Shown here: in pieces, positions 16,855 through 28,958 of the stretch
Numbering within the stretch: the stretch's first letter is position 1
Layout of the letters: the number at the start of each line of letters is the position of its first letter
Source of the DNA: Whitmania pigra
Lineage: Eukaryota; Annelida; Clitellata; Hirudinida; Haemopidae
Direction of reading: 5' to 3'
Assembly: GCA_021613335.1 (NCBI GenBank)
Contig: JAJTWR010000428.1
Span: forward strand, 237,001 to 301,000
Length of the DNA stretch: 64,000 bases
The notes under the pieces: model-generated
What the model was told of the DNA's origin: nothing
Seen by the model: the letters and a program-made list of their open reading frames with translations, nothing else
Database searches by the model: none
Position numbers and translations under genes: made by a program

Positions 16855-17740
16855 AATGAAACCTGATGAATATGTCGATAGTTATGATGTATTATTCTCT
16901 AGGTGAACATAAAGAAAAAAGTGAATATTGCAAAGTGGACACAATTTTTGCGAGCTTGCTGCTTTGATTAATGAATGTTTTAAGCATTTTTGCTTCATTT
17001 TTAACTTAAATCATGCTTTGGGAAGGGAACTTATTTTTTGTGACCTTGTTTGATGTAATAGTGTTTGCAACTGACTGTTTTATTTATTTTATTTTATTAA
17101 GTGGGTGGAGGACCGAAGCCTCTTACCTGCCCACTATCAAACAGCCAAACATTGAGGAAAGAAACGAGAGGTTCAATCAGTAATAGACGAGAAAAGGAGA
17201 CAAGTCATATTCATTGAGAAGGGTGGTGAAGCGACTATAGGTGCTAGCTGAGACGATGCTATTAGGTAGATTATTCCAGATGTTAATGATTCGATTTGTA
17301 ATGGAAAAATATTTGGTGTTGTCTAATTGCGCAAAAATATGACCTTAGTTTAAATTGATGACCTCTAGTTGATGAGTAGTTTGCAAAATGAATATGGTTT
17401 CTAAGGTGAGTTGATGTTAAATTATTGATGATCCTGTATAATAAGCAGAGGTCAGTTATTAAACGGCGATGTTCAAGCGATTTAAGTTGTTGTTTAATTA
17501 GTTGTTTGAAATAACAGCCCAGCATTTCTGCTTCTGTTCTATATGACAATTTTTTTAATATCATTAAAAGTAAATCTAGCCCAAATTAGTCGATAAGTTC
17601 CAAACACCATTTAAAAAAAAGTCAAAAATTTTATTTAGTTTTATTTAATACAAAAATCATTTTAACACAAGGCTTTTGCAGACTTATCGAGTAAAAATTA
17701 CATAATTGCAAAAATAAAAAACGTTTTTACAAAATAAAGT
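16855..17740. other. Intergenic region with a LINE fragment
   Basis: 3' flank of AKR copy 2, a LINE fragment on the minus strand (about 17100-17580, listed separately) and the 3' untranslated region of the minus-strand lectin receptor. Confidence 0.5.
17100..17580 (-). mobile_element. 5'-truncated LINE (non-LTR retrotransposon) 3' fragment
   Basis: The minus strand encodes a tail resembling the C-terminus of LINE reverse transcriptases of the CR1/jockey/RTE kind: SLEHRRLITDLCLLYRIIN followed by a basic, Arg-rich end. Downstream on the minus strand lies a GC-richer 3' untranslated tail. No catalytic reverse transcriptase motifs remain, so this is a dead, 5'-truncated insertion. Confidence 0.7.
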
Positions 17741-19896
17741 CTAATTTGGAATTTCAACAACGTGTTCTAAATCGAATGAAACTTTTTTAATTGATTTCTT
17801 GCTTGCACCCGTGTTAGTAGCGTAGTCCCAGTCAAACCGAGGCTCTTCAGGCTCATCTAAACCACTTTCTGTGGACGTGTCTATCGGCCAAACTGAATGG
17901 ACAGAGTTTGTTGATTCCGGCCTTTCCACTTCCACGTTGTCATCGTTCAGCACTGAATGGGTGTCGATGTTCTCCACATGTTCCACAGGCTTAGTTTTCG
18001 TGTCTTCGTTCAAATCGAAGCCGGAATCAGATGATCTTCGATCTTCTGCGTTTCCCAAATCACTGACGACATCTGGTGGGATGATTTGAGGACTTTGAGC
18101 CATGTAGTGCTTCACGTGGTCGATGTCGACGACCGACGAGAATTTGGAATTTTTGCTGGAAAATTATTTCATAATTCTAATATATATATATAATCATAAT
18201 TCATATATCAAGAGTTGTTTTACACTCTAATTAATAACAATTCAAGTTAAAAAAATAAAATTTTGCAGCAACTTTTACCGGATCTTTTTATTGAAGAAGT
18301 GAGTGACCCAAATCGCGATGAGGCAGATGATGAACACAAGACTCAACGATACGCCTAAGCCAATCCCGAGATTTTTTTTAAATGACTCCCCTGAAATAAT
18401 TCTATAATTGTTAAAATTTGTTTTGAAATCTTGTAAATAAATAAACTATTTAATTACATTTTTTTGTATTATGATTCTATGCTTTATTATTACTAATTAT
18501 TACTATTGTTTTTAATTATTACTACTATTATTAAAATAACCTTCCGATAGATCGGTTGGACTTTTTTCCGAGGCATTATCAACAGGTCCTGATGAAGTTG
18601 ATGGCGAAGTAATTCTGGTACTTGATGACGACAAAGAAGTCGCCGTCGATGGCTGGGGTAACCTTCCATTTGTAGCGGTAGCTGATGTTGTGGAGGTTGT
18701 TGTGAATGTCGATGTGGCTGGAGTAGTTGAGGTGGTTGTGGTTGTTGTAGTCAATTGAATTGTGGTCGATGTGGCTGTGGTAGTTAAGATGGTTGTGGTA
18801 GTTGGGATCAATGTAGTTGTCGTGCTAATGGCTGGCGTCCGAACATTTGGTTGGTTTAACATTGTAGTGGTGGTGGTGGTTTGGCCTTTGGTTGTCCTTG
18901 GAGCTGAATATGTAATACTAAATTTAATATCAAAATATGTGTCTGCGTCACATTGCAATCAACTTAAAATAGCAACAGATAAATGAATATTAATTAAAGG
19001 CTTGACAAAAATATGAAAAAAAGTAATATTTACTCTGCGGGGAATTTGTTGTGAAAGTCTGTGAATTTTGAGCTGCAAGTTTAAAAGAATGGAATTTTTT
19101 AAATGAATGTGACGAAATAAAATATTCGCACAAGATTTTCAAATTGTTTGAGTGCCAAGCAATTTTATTGACTTCGACGAACCTCTCATGCAGACAACAG
19201 TCACGATTTTAGAAGAGCAAATTGAGTTCCACCACTTTGAACTTTCTTCTGGAGTAAAAAAGGTACAGTCACTTCCTTGGAAAAAGACGGGATTTCCGTC
19301 CTTCCAGTTTGTAAAGGACTGACTTGCAGATGCTGTTAATATCAATTATAGCCATTCATAAAGACATCTTAAATTATTCATCTAAGCTTTAGAAAATAAT
19401 TATATTAGAATTTGAATTGTAGACAAATATATAACGCATTGTAATAATTTGAGAAAAACTACTGCTGATCCAAATCCATTCTCCATTGGCATTTTTTTGC
19501 AATGCCAAAACAATAGTGTTTGTTTTCCCTCCTGAGGCTGTCACGAAGAAAGTCTCCACTGATTTTTGAATGTCAGAATCGAAAATGGACAAGAGTTGAC
19601 TAGGAGGACTTGTGGATTGGCAGATGTCAAGGATTTCTTTGGTGTTATTCATAAGAACTTGTCCGACTACATTATAACAGTATCGATTATCACACTTTTC
19701 TTCTAGTGCTCTCATCCCGTTGAAAAGGCCTGTTATTCAATAATGCATTCGGTGAGGTTATGAAACATAAACATGATCATTTGCAAAAGTAATTCCCGAG
19801 CTAAGGAATTAACCCGAAACCTATCATCACGATTTCCAAGGAAAGTTTTTCACAAGAATACTCACCCAGGAGAAGGCCAAATGCAGAGAAATACAT
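17741..19896 (-). CDS. Membrane C-type lectin receptor with Thr-rich mucin stalk, 458 aa
   Basis: Seven exons on the minus strand: 19896-19866, 19729-19463, 19332-19183, 19072-19034, 18903-18541, 18390-18279 and 18155-17741. Modules in order: signal peptide (MYFSAFGLLLGLFNG), one CTLD split over exons 2 and 3 (ends in VTVVCMR, contains FTNWKDG), a short linker, a 121-codon stalk very rich in Thr and Ser that should be densely O-glycosylated, a transmembrane helix (LGVSLSLVFIICLIAIWV) followed by basic residues, and a cytoplasmic tail of about 138 residues rich in Ser, Asp and Glu. The tail lacks clear ITIM or ITAM spacing (DYATN is the nearest tyrosine). Extracellular exon borders are phase 1, as in the plus-strand lectin genes. 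Ligand unknown. Confidence 0.85.
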
Positions 19897-21996
19897 ACTC
19901 TGTCTAAATTGTTTCTCACAAAATTATTGATTCAAATAAGTTATCAAATTCCAGATCATAATTTTTATTTCGTAAGCTTAACAGAAATACACCACGATTC
20001 TATCCGTTATGCTTAAATGAAAAGGGTGTTTAAGGCCTTTAGGCTTTGTTCGCACAGCCTACCATTCTTTAACTTAGATAAGGGAATATTTTTATAACTG
20101 AAGCCTATGATGACTAAAATTTCTTCGACTAGTCAACAAAATGGGCTAGTGAGAACGACTCAAATTTAGTTAATTTCATTAAATAAGTTTATTAACGAAA
20201 TGGCAAGGTTATAATGTCATTATTGTGACAACGATTTAAAAGCAAATACTATTAAGTGATTTCAGAGAAGTAACTTGTAATTTAATACTCTTCAGAATTA
20301 TTTTAATAATTTTCAATATTTTAAAGTCTCAGATAAACGAACACTGCATTCCAATACGAAACTCGAATCGAAATCATTTCATTTTTAAAGTTTTTTTTAA
20401 AGACTTTGTCACAATATAATCTTTAAATATTTCTGATTAAGTAACATTATAATAATACGATTATAGTGAAATAACATGGGGTCCGGGAACTAGTAAGTTT
20501 TAGAGTAAGTTTATTAAGCAAGTATTCAGTTAACGGAACTGAATAATCGAAGGTAAGAGTTTAAAGAATTGAGGTACTTGGAAGATGCAAATGGATATTT
20601 GGACTTCTAAGTTGTTTAGATTCTCGCTGAATGTCGGGGGATTAGCGAGAATGCTTTCTACAGCATTAATTGAGATACCTCGTGCCCGAAAAAGACGAAA
20701 TTATAATGAAATATAAATTTAATTATTTTAGCAATACAAAGTTAATTAATTTCCAAAAACTAAGTTTGCAACAATAGTTACCTGCCATAATGACTCATGA
20801 AAAATATGCTTATTAATAACGAAAACACGTACACAAGGAAGCAATGATATGATATTATCATTTAAATAAGGTTATTGCTATGGTTTGAACATTTGATCTC
20901 CGATGTTGGCTTCTTGAGAAATCTTGAAATGTTAGCAATTTGAATTCCAATTAGGAATAAACAAATAAAGCAAACGTTATTGTAATTGAAAAATCTAGAA
21001 ATATAAAAAATTACATTGAAGTCTAATAAACTTGTTGAATCATATCACTAAAAAGCATGATCATCATATGTTGAACTCGATAGTTTCAGACCAATCAAAG
21101 CAGTTACACAATTAAAGAAACTCTTACGAGAGGCTAACGATTGAACATCTAACGGTGCGTAATTCATTCAGCAATTTATTTGTCCAGATCCACAAAGGGG
21201 ATTTTAACTATTGATTATTTAAGATGACTTAAATTGAAAGAAGCGAATCACTGGACTACTTAATTTGTTCCCAATTTTGTAGCTGATGGTCAATAACAAT
21301 AAATATCGGGATGAGCTGTGAAGGGAGGAGCCTTAACGGAGGGAGGAGAAACATTTTGTAAACAAATTAAAAATAACTCTAACTGCCGCTGTTGACAAAG
21401 GAAAAGCTACAAAATGCCAAGATATCATAGATATTTATTAATTTATTAAAGAACATTTAAATGAACACAATGACAAAATATTACAGCACATTTTTTATGA
21501 TAGCTCCTCCCACCCTCTTTGTGGTTTGAGTCAATAAAAATAAAAAATTAATTGCATTTCAAATAATTTTCTGAAACAAAATTTGTTGTGTTAATTTTAT
21601 TAAAAATGTATATATATATATTAAAATTATAATATTTATGACAATATAATTAATATTTCTGATTTCTTGGTTTCTTGGTTTCATGTTGGGCTTCTGCTGT
21701 TTATACGTTTTCAGGGAGTCGAAGTGTTCCGAGTAATTCAGATGCATTGATATGGCGCTGGGGTTCTTCGAAATAAAACTTGAATAACTAACACTTCACA
21801 TTTAAAGCAATACTTGTTTTTTTTTCGGCTTTGTTTAGAAAGCCATATTCGTTGATGTTCACAACCTTAATGTGTTTTCTTATTACAAACCTATATTTCG
21901 ACTGAATTGTTCTTCTGTCTCTCTTTTACTTGACATTTGATCCAGATAATTTAGTTAGATAAGATAATTGGTCCTGGATAAGTAGTGCTGTAACAA
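19897..21996. other. 2.1 kb intergenic region with solo LTR and duplicated spacer
   Basis: Divergent spacer between the minus-strand receptor and lectin L1. It contains a solo LTR (20467-20773). The block 20810-21120 is related to 33110-33720 upstream of lectin L5, so it belongs to an old segmental duplication. No gene is supported. Confidence 0.55.
20467..20773 (-). mobile_element. Solo LTR of the SAP-ORF retroelement family
   Basis: The reverse complement aligns along its whole length with the LTRs at 39518-39826 and 41068-41376, with many substitutions. It starts TGAAATAAC and ends TTTGCAACA on the plus strand, the complement of the LTR termini. A perfect 4-base target duplication ATAG flanks it (20463-20466 and 20774-20777). 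It is the footprint of an older insertion reduced by LTR-LTR recombination. Confidence 0.88.
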
Positions 21997-23723
21997 ATGT
22001 TTCGCAAGTATTTCTATCTTATTTTTATGGTTACTGTTTTGGTAACATTTTCGATCTCGGATCTCGCTGGCCATTGGGACAAAACGTTCTGCGAAGATTT
22101 TTTGTGCCTCTACTTCAATGGTACAAGTGTTTATGCACAATCAAATGAGGAAGCAAACACCATTTGCTCGAGAAGTGGACATATATTACTTGAAATTCCA
22201 AACACGAGAGTTCAGGGAATTGTTGACAAAGCAACTGCATCTTGGGATAATTATGTCAGACCTTTAAATGGATTTTATTTCAGATTGAATTTGGTGCAAG
22301 TTGTACAGGAAGAGTGGACGTGGATAAGCACTGATGAACCTTTGGGTTTGCAATAGTAATTAATTATTATGATGATATTATTACATAAATAAAACTTAAA
22401 AGGTTAATGAGATTGTACATCATTTGGTTAATATTTATATTAAGCTTCTACTGAATCGATAACAAGTTATCCGTATTTTGCCATCGTTCAAATAAATTCA
22501 TCTGGTATATATTATGGAACAGAGTTTGAAAGATCTAAATATCCTTCCATTTGTTCCCGTCAAGGTAATATTTATTTATTTGGCGTTTAAGGATTACAAA
22601 CATTACTTGTGAAAATAATGTTGCTTATGAAATTTTCACCTTAAAAAACTGCATTCATTTTTATACTGCTAATAAAAAATTTCGGAATGAAATTATTTTA
22701 AATTACCAAGGAAACTTTAGGAACCCAAAAAGTTGTTCAATGCGTGAAAATGGATCAAAGTTATGCTTCGAAGTTGTTGAGACAGCCGCTAACTGGTTTG
22801 AATCTCGAAGTAATTGTCGATATAGGAGTGGTGATTTGGCAAGAGTCATCAAAAATCCTTTACCACAATGGATTTCCAATGTTCCTGCTGGAAGCTACTG
22901 GATCGGTTTGACGAAAGCAAAATATGTTTGGAACTCAACTGGTAAGATCAGCATGAAGTATCACCGTTGCATTCCAAATTGATTCAGTCGTTACGTGTCG
23001 CGTTCGATAACCAGTTTGCACCGGCACAAAGTCCCCTTGGGATGCAGCGCTATACAAATGGTTGAGCGCCCATTACACTTACGCTTGTGGCTTTAAACAA
23101 ATAAATAAACATAGACATAAATATGTACGTATTTTATGATTTAAAAGTAATTATTTAGCAAAAATGATCTTGTACAGAGTTAGTATTGAAATGAGAATAG
23201 TAGAAATTAACAAACTCATTTCACTTCAATGCTGAAATCTTGCATAAATTTTTTTTAATAAGAGAAATACTATGTCTTAAAACACTTTGTAATCATTATC
23301 AGGTCAAGACTCAAATTATTTCAAATGGTATGACGGGGAACCCATCCAAGGTCATGACTGCACTTATATTTCGCATAGTGATTACAAATCTCCAAACTAT
23401 TTAAGAAAAGCCCCATGCATTGGAGGCAATCCATTTTTCTGCATGGCTGAATCTGGATCTAAAGGAAACATTCAAATTCTTCGAAGCTCTACAACGAGAT
23501 TCTCAGACCCAAGTTTATTTTTACTTTGTATTACTTCATCTCATATTGGCCTAAACTATTATAATTTGAAAGTTCAATTTCCATTGCGTTTTCATTCCCA
23601 TGAATTGATAAAACAGGAATTTAAATTCATTCAGGTCCTGTTGGAATCTTAGTTGGAGTTGCAACCTTCGGAATGATTGTTATGGTTGGTGTTGTGCCAT
23701 TTCTTTTGTTTCCAGAAACTTGA
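21997..23723 (+). CDS. Lectin array gene L1: two CTLDs plus membrane anchor, 332 aa
   Basis: Five exons: 21997-22345, 22445-22564, 22711-22941, 23303-23512 and 23635-23723. Signal peptide first (FYLIFMVTVLVTFSIS). CTLD1 spans exons 1 and 2 (CLYFNGTSVYAQSNEEAN, FRLNLVQVV, WTWIST; ends SICSR). CTLD2 spans exons 3 and 4 and is more canonical: CFEVV, ANWFESRSNC, GDLARV, YWIGLTKAKYVW, WYDGEP, HDCTYI and a final FFC. Exon 5 is the transmembrane segment (PVGILVGVATFGMIVMVGVV) and stops soon after, so there is almost no cytoplasmic tail. The stop results from a frame that is offset by one base relative to L3. Exon 3 must start at 22711, because the later AG at 22720 breaks the frame. Intron 3 carries a SINE-like insertion shared with L2. 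Confidence 0.82.
22981..23108 (+). mobile_element. SINE-like or LINE-tail insertion in L1 intron 3
   Basis: A GC-richer block beginning near GATTCAGTCGTTACGTGTCG, containing GTCCCCTTGGGATG and GCGCTATACAAATGG, and ending in an ACAAATAAATAAAC tail. Related blocks lie at 25684-25806, about 46085-46140 and, inverted, 61966-62135. The tail of simple A/T repeats is typical of SINE or RTE-type 3' ends. Confidence 0.6.
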
Positions 23724-24701
23724 CTACATTTCTATTCGTTTCAAGAAGAAAGGTTTTAAAGGCACCTGAAAATAAGTCACTTGTAAGGCCTACTGTTGTA
23801 TTCACACTGGTTTTTCGTTATACTCGCAATTTATTTCTTAAAATTTTACTTGTTAATTTTGTATATTCATCAAAATCAGAAGCAAGAGTGGATTCGACAC
23901 TCCAATCTCTTAACATAAGACGTTAAAAAAATGTTGTGAACTATTTTAATGGTGACTAAAACTTCGATGCATTAAAAAGCATCTCGGCATTTTCAAAATG
24001 ATTCTAAAAATTTGCTCACGAAATATAGCTTCTTCCCTCTTTGCGACTCCTCCCATTTCCGGGACAGATATTAAAGACTTTAAGAATCATCCCCGGTGGC
24101 ATATATACACAAACCTGTGTTTAGAACGACGCCGTGCTGATTAATATTCATGCTTTAGCTAATTTAGGCGCTGTGATTGGATAGATATTTTCCGAAAATA
24201 GGTTACATATCGTTTTATCTTCATAAAACATAAATTTAGTTGTTGACCCGCGAAAACCCACAAAATACCAAGCCATCATAGATTAAATATTTAATAATTT
24301 TGTAAAAAACATTTAAATAAAAATATTACAGCACATAACTTTTTGTGACAGCTTCTCTCAGGAATTCTATGTGGTTTAAGTCACTAAGAATTAGAAACAA
24401 TTGCGTTTCAAGTAATTTTTTGAAACAAAATACAGTTGCGTTAATTTTATTAAAAATGTATATATTTTAAAATAATAATTTTTATGACAATTTAATTAAT
24501 ATTTTTTAATTTCTTGCTTTCGCCATGTTGAGCTTCTGCTGTTTATCCATTTTGGGCAGTCGAAGTGTTCCGAGTGTTCGAGATGTGTTGACAAGGTGCA
24601 GGCGTTCTTCGAAATAAAACTTGAGTAACTAACACTTGATTAATACTTGGTTTTAAAATAATCGGCTTTGGTGCAGGATATAAATTAGTGCTATATCATA
24701 A
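23724..24701. other. Spacer between L1 and L2
   Basis: Includes L1 3' sequence. The downstream open frame to 23926 is in the frame not used by the L1 model and may be ancestral tail sequence. The right part (about 24240-24690) is closely related to 21400-21800 and 26810-27300, the upstream regions of L1 and L3, so promoter regions were duplicated with the genes. Confidence 0.6.
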
Positions 24702-26422
24702 ATGATTCTAAAGTATTTTTACCTTATTTTTTTGTTCACTATGATGAAAATATTTTCGATCTCGGACGCTGAATATTGGGACAAAACGTTCTGCGAAGAT
24801 TCTTTGTGCCTCTATTTCAATGGTACAAGTGTTTATGCACAATCAAATGAGGAAGCAAACACCATTTGCTCGAGAAGTGGACTTATGTTACTTGAAATTC
24901 CAAACGCGAGAGTTCAGGGAATTGTTGACAAAGCAACTGCATCTTGGGATAATTATGTCAAACCTTTAAATGGATTTTATTTTAGATTGAATTTGGTGCA
25001 AGTTGTACAGGAAAAGTGGACGTGGATAAGCACTGATGAACCTTTGGGTTTGCGATAATAATTAATTATTATGATGAAATTATTAAACAAATAAAACTTA
25101 AAAGGTTAACGAGATTGTACATCATTTGGTTAATATTTATATTAAGCTTCTACTGAATCGATATCAAGTTATCCGTATTTTGCCATCGTTCAAATAAATT
25201 CATCTGGTATATATTACGGAACAGAGTTTGAAAGATCTAAATATCCTGCCATTTGTTCCTCTCTAGGTAATATTTATTTATTTGGCGTTTAAGGATTACA
25301 AACATTACTTGTAAAGATAACCTTGCTTATGAAGTTTTCACCTAAAAAAATCTGCATTAATTTATGTAATGGTATTAAAAAATGTTGGAATGAAATTATT
25401 TGAAATTACTAAGGAACCTTTAGGAACCCAGCAAAATGTTTAATGCGTGAAAATGGATCAAATTTATGCTTCGAAGTTGTTAAGACAGCCGCTAACTGGT
25501 TTGAATCTCGAAGTAGTTGTCGATATAGGAGTGGTGATTTGGCAAGGGTCATCAAAAATCCTTTACCACAATGGATTTCCAACGTTCCTGCTGGAAGCTA
25601 CTGGATCGGTTTGACGAAAGCAAAATATGTTTGGAGCTCAACTGGTAAGTTCAGCCTGAAGTATCACCATTGCATTCCAAATTGGTTCAGTCGTTACGTG
25701 TCGCGTTCGATAACCAGTTTGCACCGGCACAAAGTCCCCTTTGGATACGGCGCTATACAAATGGTTGAGCGCCCATGACACTTACGCTTGTGGCGTTATA
25801 CAAATAAACATAAACATAAATATGTACGTATTTTATGATTTAAAAGTAATGATTTAGAAAAAATGATCTTGTACAGAGGCAGCATTGAAATGAGGATAGT
25901 AGAAATAACAAATTCATTTCACTTCAATGCTGAAATCTAGCAGACTTTTTTTTAAATAAGAGATATACAATGGCAATACACTTTGTAATCATTATCAGGT
26001 CAAGCATCAAATTATTTCAAATGGTATGACGGAGAACCCATCCAAGGCCATGACTGCACTTATATTTCGCATAGTGATTACAAATCTGCAAACTATTTAA
26101 GAAAAGCTCCATGCGTTGGAGGCAAACCATTTTTCTGCATGGCTGAATCTGGATCTAAAGGAAACATTCAACTTATTCAAAGCTCTGCAACGAGATTCTC
26201 AGACCCAAGTTTATTTTTACTTTGTATTACTGCAACATCTCACATTAGCCTAAACTATTATAATTTGAAAGTTCAATTTCCATAGCGTTTTCATTCCCAT
26301 TTAATGATAAAACAGGAATTTAAATTCATTCAGGTCCTGTTGGAATCTTAGCTGGAGTTGCAACCTTCGGAATGATTGTTATGGTTGGTATTGTGCCTTT
26401 TCTTTTGTTTCCAGAAACTTGA
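24702..26422 (+). CDS. Lectin array gene L2: two CTLDs plus membrane anchor, 331 aa
   Basis: Five exons: 24702-25047, 25147-25266, 25414-25644, 25999-26208 and 26334-26422. The closest relative is L1, which it matches in exon lengths, sequence and intron content. Signal peptide (FYLIFLFTMMKIFSIS), CTLD1 (exons 1 and 2), CTLD2 (exons 3 and 4, with CFEVV, YWIGLTKAKYVW, WYDGEP, FFCM), then a transmembrane exon ending in the same early stop as L1. The product should be a membrane-anchored lectin with a minimal tail. Intron 3 keeps the same SINE-like insertion at the equivalent place as in L1, so the insertion predates the L1/L2 duplication. Confidence 0.82.
25684..25806 (+). mobile_element. SINE-like or LINE-tail insertion in L2 intron 3
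   Basis: Nearly the same as the insertion in L1 intron 3, at the orthologous place. It was duplicated together with the gene rather than inserted separately. Confidence 0.6.
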
Positions 26423-27322
26423 CTACATTTCTATTCATTTCAAGAAGAAAGGTTTTAAAGGCACCTGTAAACAAGTCACTTGTAAAGCCTAATTCACAAT
26501 GGTAAAGCATTCACAATGGTTTTTCGTTATATTTGCGATTTATGTTTTTTAAATTTTACTTGTTAATTTTGTATATTCATCAAAATCAGAAGCAAGAGTG
26601 GATTCGACACTCTCCAATCTCTTAACATAAAACGTTAAAAAAATGTTGTGAACTATTTTAATGGTCACTAAAACTTCGATGGCCGTATAAATATTCTTTC
26701 TATCGCCATTGCTTCAGATAGTTAAGAGAACTTCATGCACTTCAGGCAATAAAAGCAGTTCATACATTTTAATAATACTTTTCCCGAAAGTAGGTTACGT
26801 ATCGTTTTATCTTCATAAAACATAAATTTAGTTGTGTACCCAGAAAGAACCACAAAATACTAAGCCATCATAGATTAAATATTTATTAATTTTGTAAAAA
26901 ACATTTTAAGTTTACAATAAAAAATATTACCTAACTAAATAGCACCTAACCTTTTGTGGCAGCTCCTCCTCAGGGATTCTATGTGGTTTAAGTCACTAAG
27001 AATTAGAAACAATTGCATTTCAAGTAATTTTCTTAAATAAAACACATTTGTTGCGTTGATTTGATTAAAAATGTTTATAAATATATTATAAATATTTTTT
27101 ACGACAATTTAATTGATATTTTTATTTCTTGGTTGCGCCATGTTGAGCTTCTGCTGTTTATCCATTTTGGGCAGTCGAAGTTTTCCGAGTGTTCGAGATG
27201 TGTTGACAAGGTGCAGGCGTTCTTCGAAATAAAATTTGAGTAACTAACACTTCACATTTAAAAAAATACTTGGTTTTAAAAATAATCGGCTTTGGTGCGG
27301 GATAAGTTGTGCTATATCATAA
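26423..27322. other. Spacer between L2 and L3
   Basis: Holds the L2 3' region and the duplicated upstream block of L3 (from about 26810), which resembles the upstream regions of L1 and L2. No separate gene is supported. Confidence 0.55.
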
Positions 27323-28958
27323 ATGATTCTAAAGTATTTTTACCTTACTTTTTTGTTCACTATATTGAAAATATTTTCGATCTCGGACGCTGACCATTGG
27401 GACAAAACGTTCTGCGAAGATTCTTTGTGCCTCTATTTCAATGGTACAAGTGTTTATGCACAATCAAATGAGGAAGCAAACGACATTTGCTCGAGAAGTG
27501 GACTTATGTTACTTGAAATTCCAAACGCGAGTGTTCAGGGGATTGTTGATAAAGCAACTGCATCTTGGGATAATGATGCCAGACCTTTAAATGGATTTTA
27601 TTTCAGATTGAATTTGGTGCAAGTTGTACTGGAAAAGTGGACGTGGCTAGGTTTTGATAATGAGGATGCTTATTTGGGTTTGCAATAATAATTTATTATT
27701 ATTGTTAAAAAATTATTAAATAAATAAAACTTAAAAGGTAGACTGGAATGAACATAGTTTGTTATTTACATTAAGATTCTACTGAATCGATACCGAGTTA
27801 CCCGTATTATGCCGTCATTCTTAAAAATTCATCGGGAATATATTACGGCACAGATTTTGAAAGATCTAAACATATTTCAATTTGTGCCTGTGAAAGTAAT
27901 TCTTTTTAAATTTTGCATTTCAACATTGAAATCATTAAATATAAAGCTAACGTGGTTAATGATGTTTTTAACGACAAAAATCTGCATTTTTTTTGTGATG
28001 CTATTAAAAAAAATCTTGAAATGAAATGAATTGAAATTGCTAAGGTACCTGTTATAACCCAACGCGTTGTTTAATACGTGTAACCGGAGATGATTTCTGT
28101 TACGAGATTTTTAAGACAGCCTCTAACTGGTTTGCATCCCGAAGCTATTGTCAAAGCAGAGGTGGTGATTTGGCAAGAGTCTTCATACGTCATTCACCAA
28201 AATGGATTGCTAACTTCCCTAATGGAAGTTACTGGATCGGTTTGACGAAAACAAAATATATTTGGAGCTCAACTGGTAATTTAGCATGAAATATGAGTAT
28301 TATATTCCATAAATATATAGCCTTATATATTTTTTAAATAGTTATTTAAGTAAATAGTAATCTAGTTGTGGTAGAGATAGTACTGATTTAAGAATATTAG
28401 AGATAACAGATTTGTTTTAGTAATGAAATTTTATAAAAATGGTTTTGTTATAAATATGTTAATTTGAAATAAAATGCTTTGAAACATTTCATAATTACCC
28501 TTAGGTCAAACGTCAAATTATTTCAAGTGGTTTGACGGGGAACCCATCCAAGGCCATAACTGCACTTATATTTCGCATAGTGATCACAACTCTCCGAACT
28601 ATTTCCGAAAAGCTCCATGCAATGAAGGCAAACCATTCTTTTGCATGACTGGACCTAAACCTGGAATAATTCTAGCTATTAAAACTTCAACAACAAGATC
28701 CTCAGACCCAAGTTCTTTTCAACTTTTTACTGCGACATCACATATTAGCGAAAACTAATATAATTGGCAACTTCAATTTCTATTGCGCTTTTATTCCCAC
28801 GTAATCATAAAACAGGAATGTAAATTCATTCAGGTCCTGTTGGAATCTTGGCAGGAATTGCAATTATTGTGATGGTTGGTATTGCGCCATTTTTTTGTTT
28901 CCAGATACCTGACTATCTTTCCATTCGTTTCAGGGCGAAAGGTTTTAGAAGCAACTGA
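27323..28958 (+). CDS. Lectin array gene L3: two CTLDs plus membrane anchor, 345 aa
   Basis: Five exons: 27323-27677, 27776-27895, 28045-28275, 28505-28711 and 28834-28958. Signal peptide (FYLTFLFTILKIFSIS). CTLD1 differs from its neighbours near the exon 1 end (WTWLGFDNEDAY instead of WTWISTDEP) with a small insertion. CTLD2 is intact: DFCYEI, ANWF replaced by SNWF, YWIGLTKTKYIW, WFDGEP, HNCTYI, FFC. The transmembrane exon (GILAGIAIIVMVGIAPFF) continues in the ancestral frame into a short basic tail, RFRAKGFRSN, before the stop. It lacks the one-base shift that truncates L1 and L2. Probably a plasma membrane lectin that would need a partner to signal. Confidence 0.82.

Noticed and set aside
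17741..18155. Search for ITIM/ITAM in the tail of the minus-strand receptor
   Set aside because: Its few tyrosines (HYMAQ, DYATN) do not fit YxxL/I/V with the needed spacing, so I do not claim a signalling motif there.
22720..22941. Apparent frameshift at the start of L1 and L2 exon 3
   Set aside because: Using the AG nearest the CTLD gives a broken frame, but an AG nine bases upstream (exon start 22711 in L1, 25414 in L2), aligned with the acceptor of L3-L5, restores the frame.
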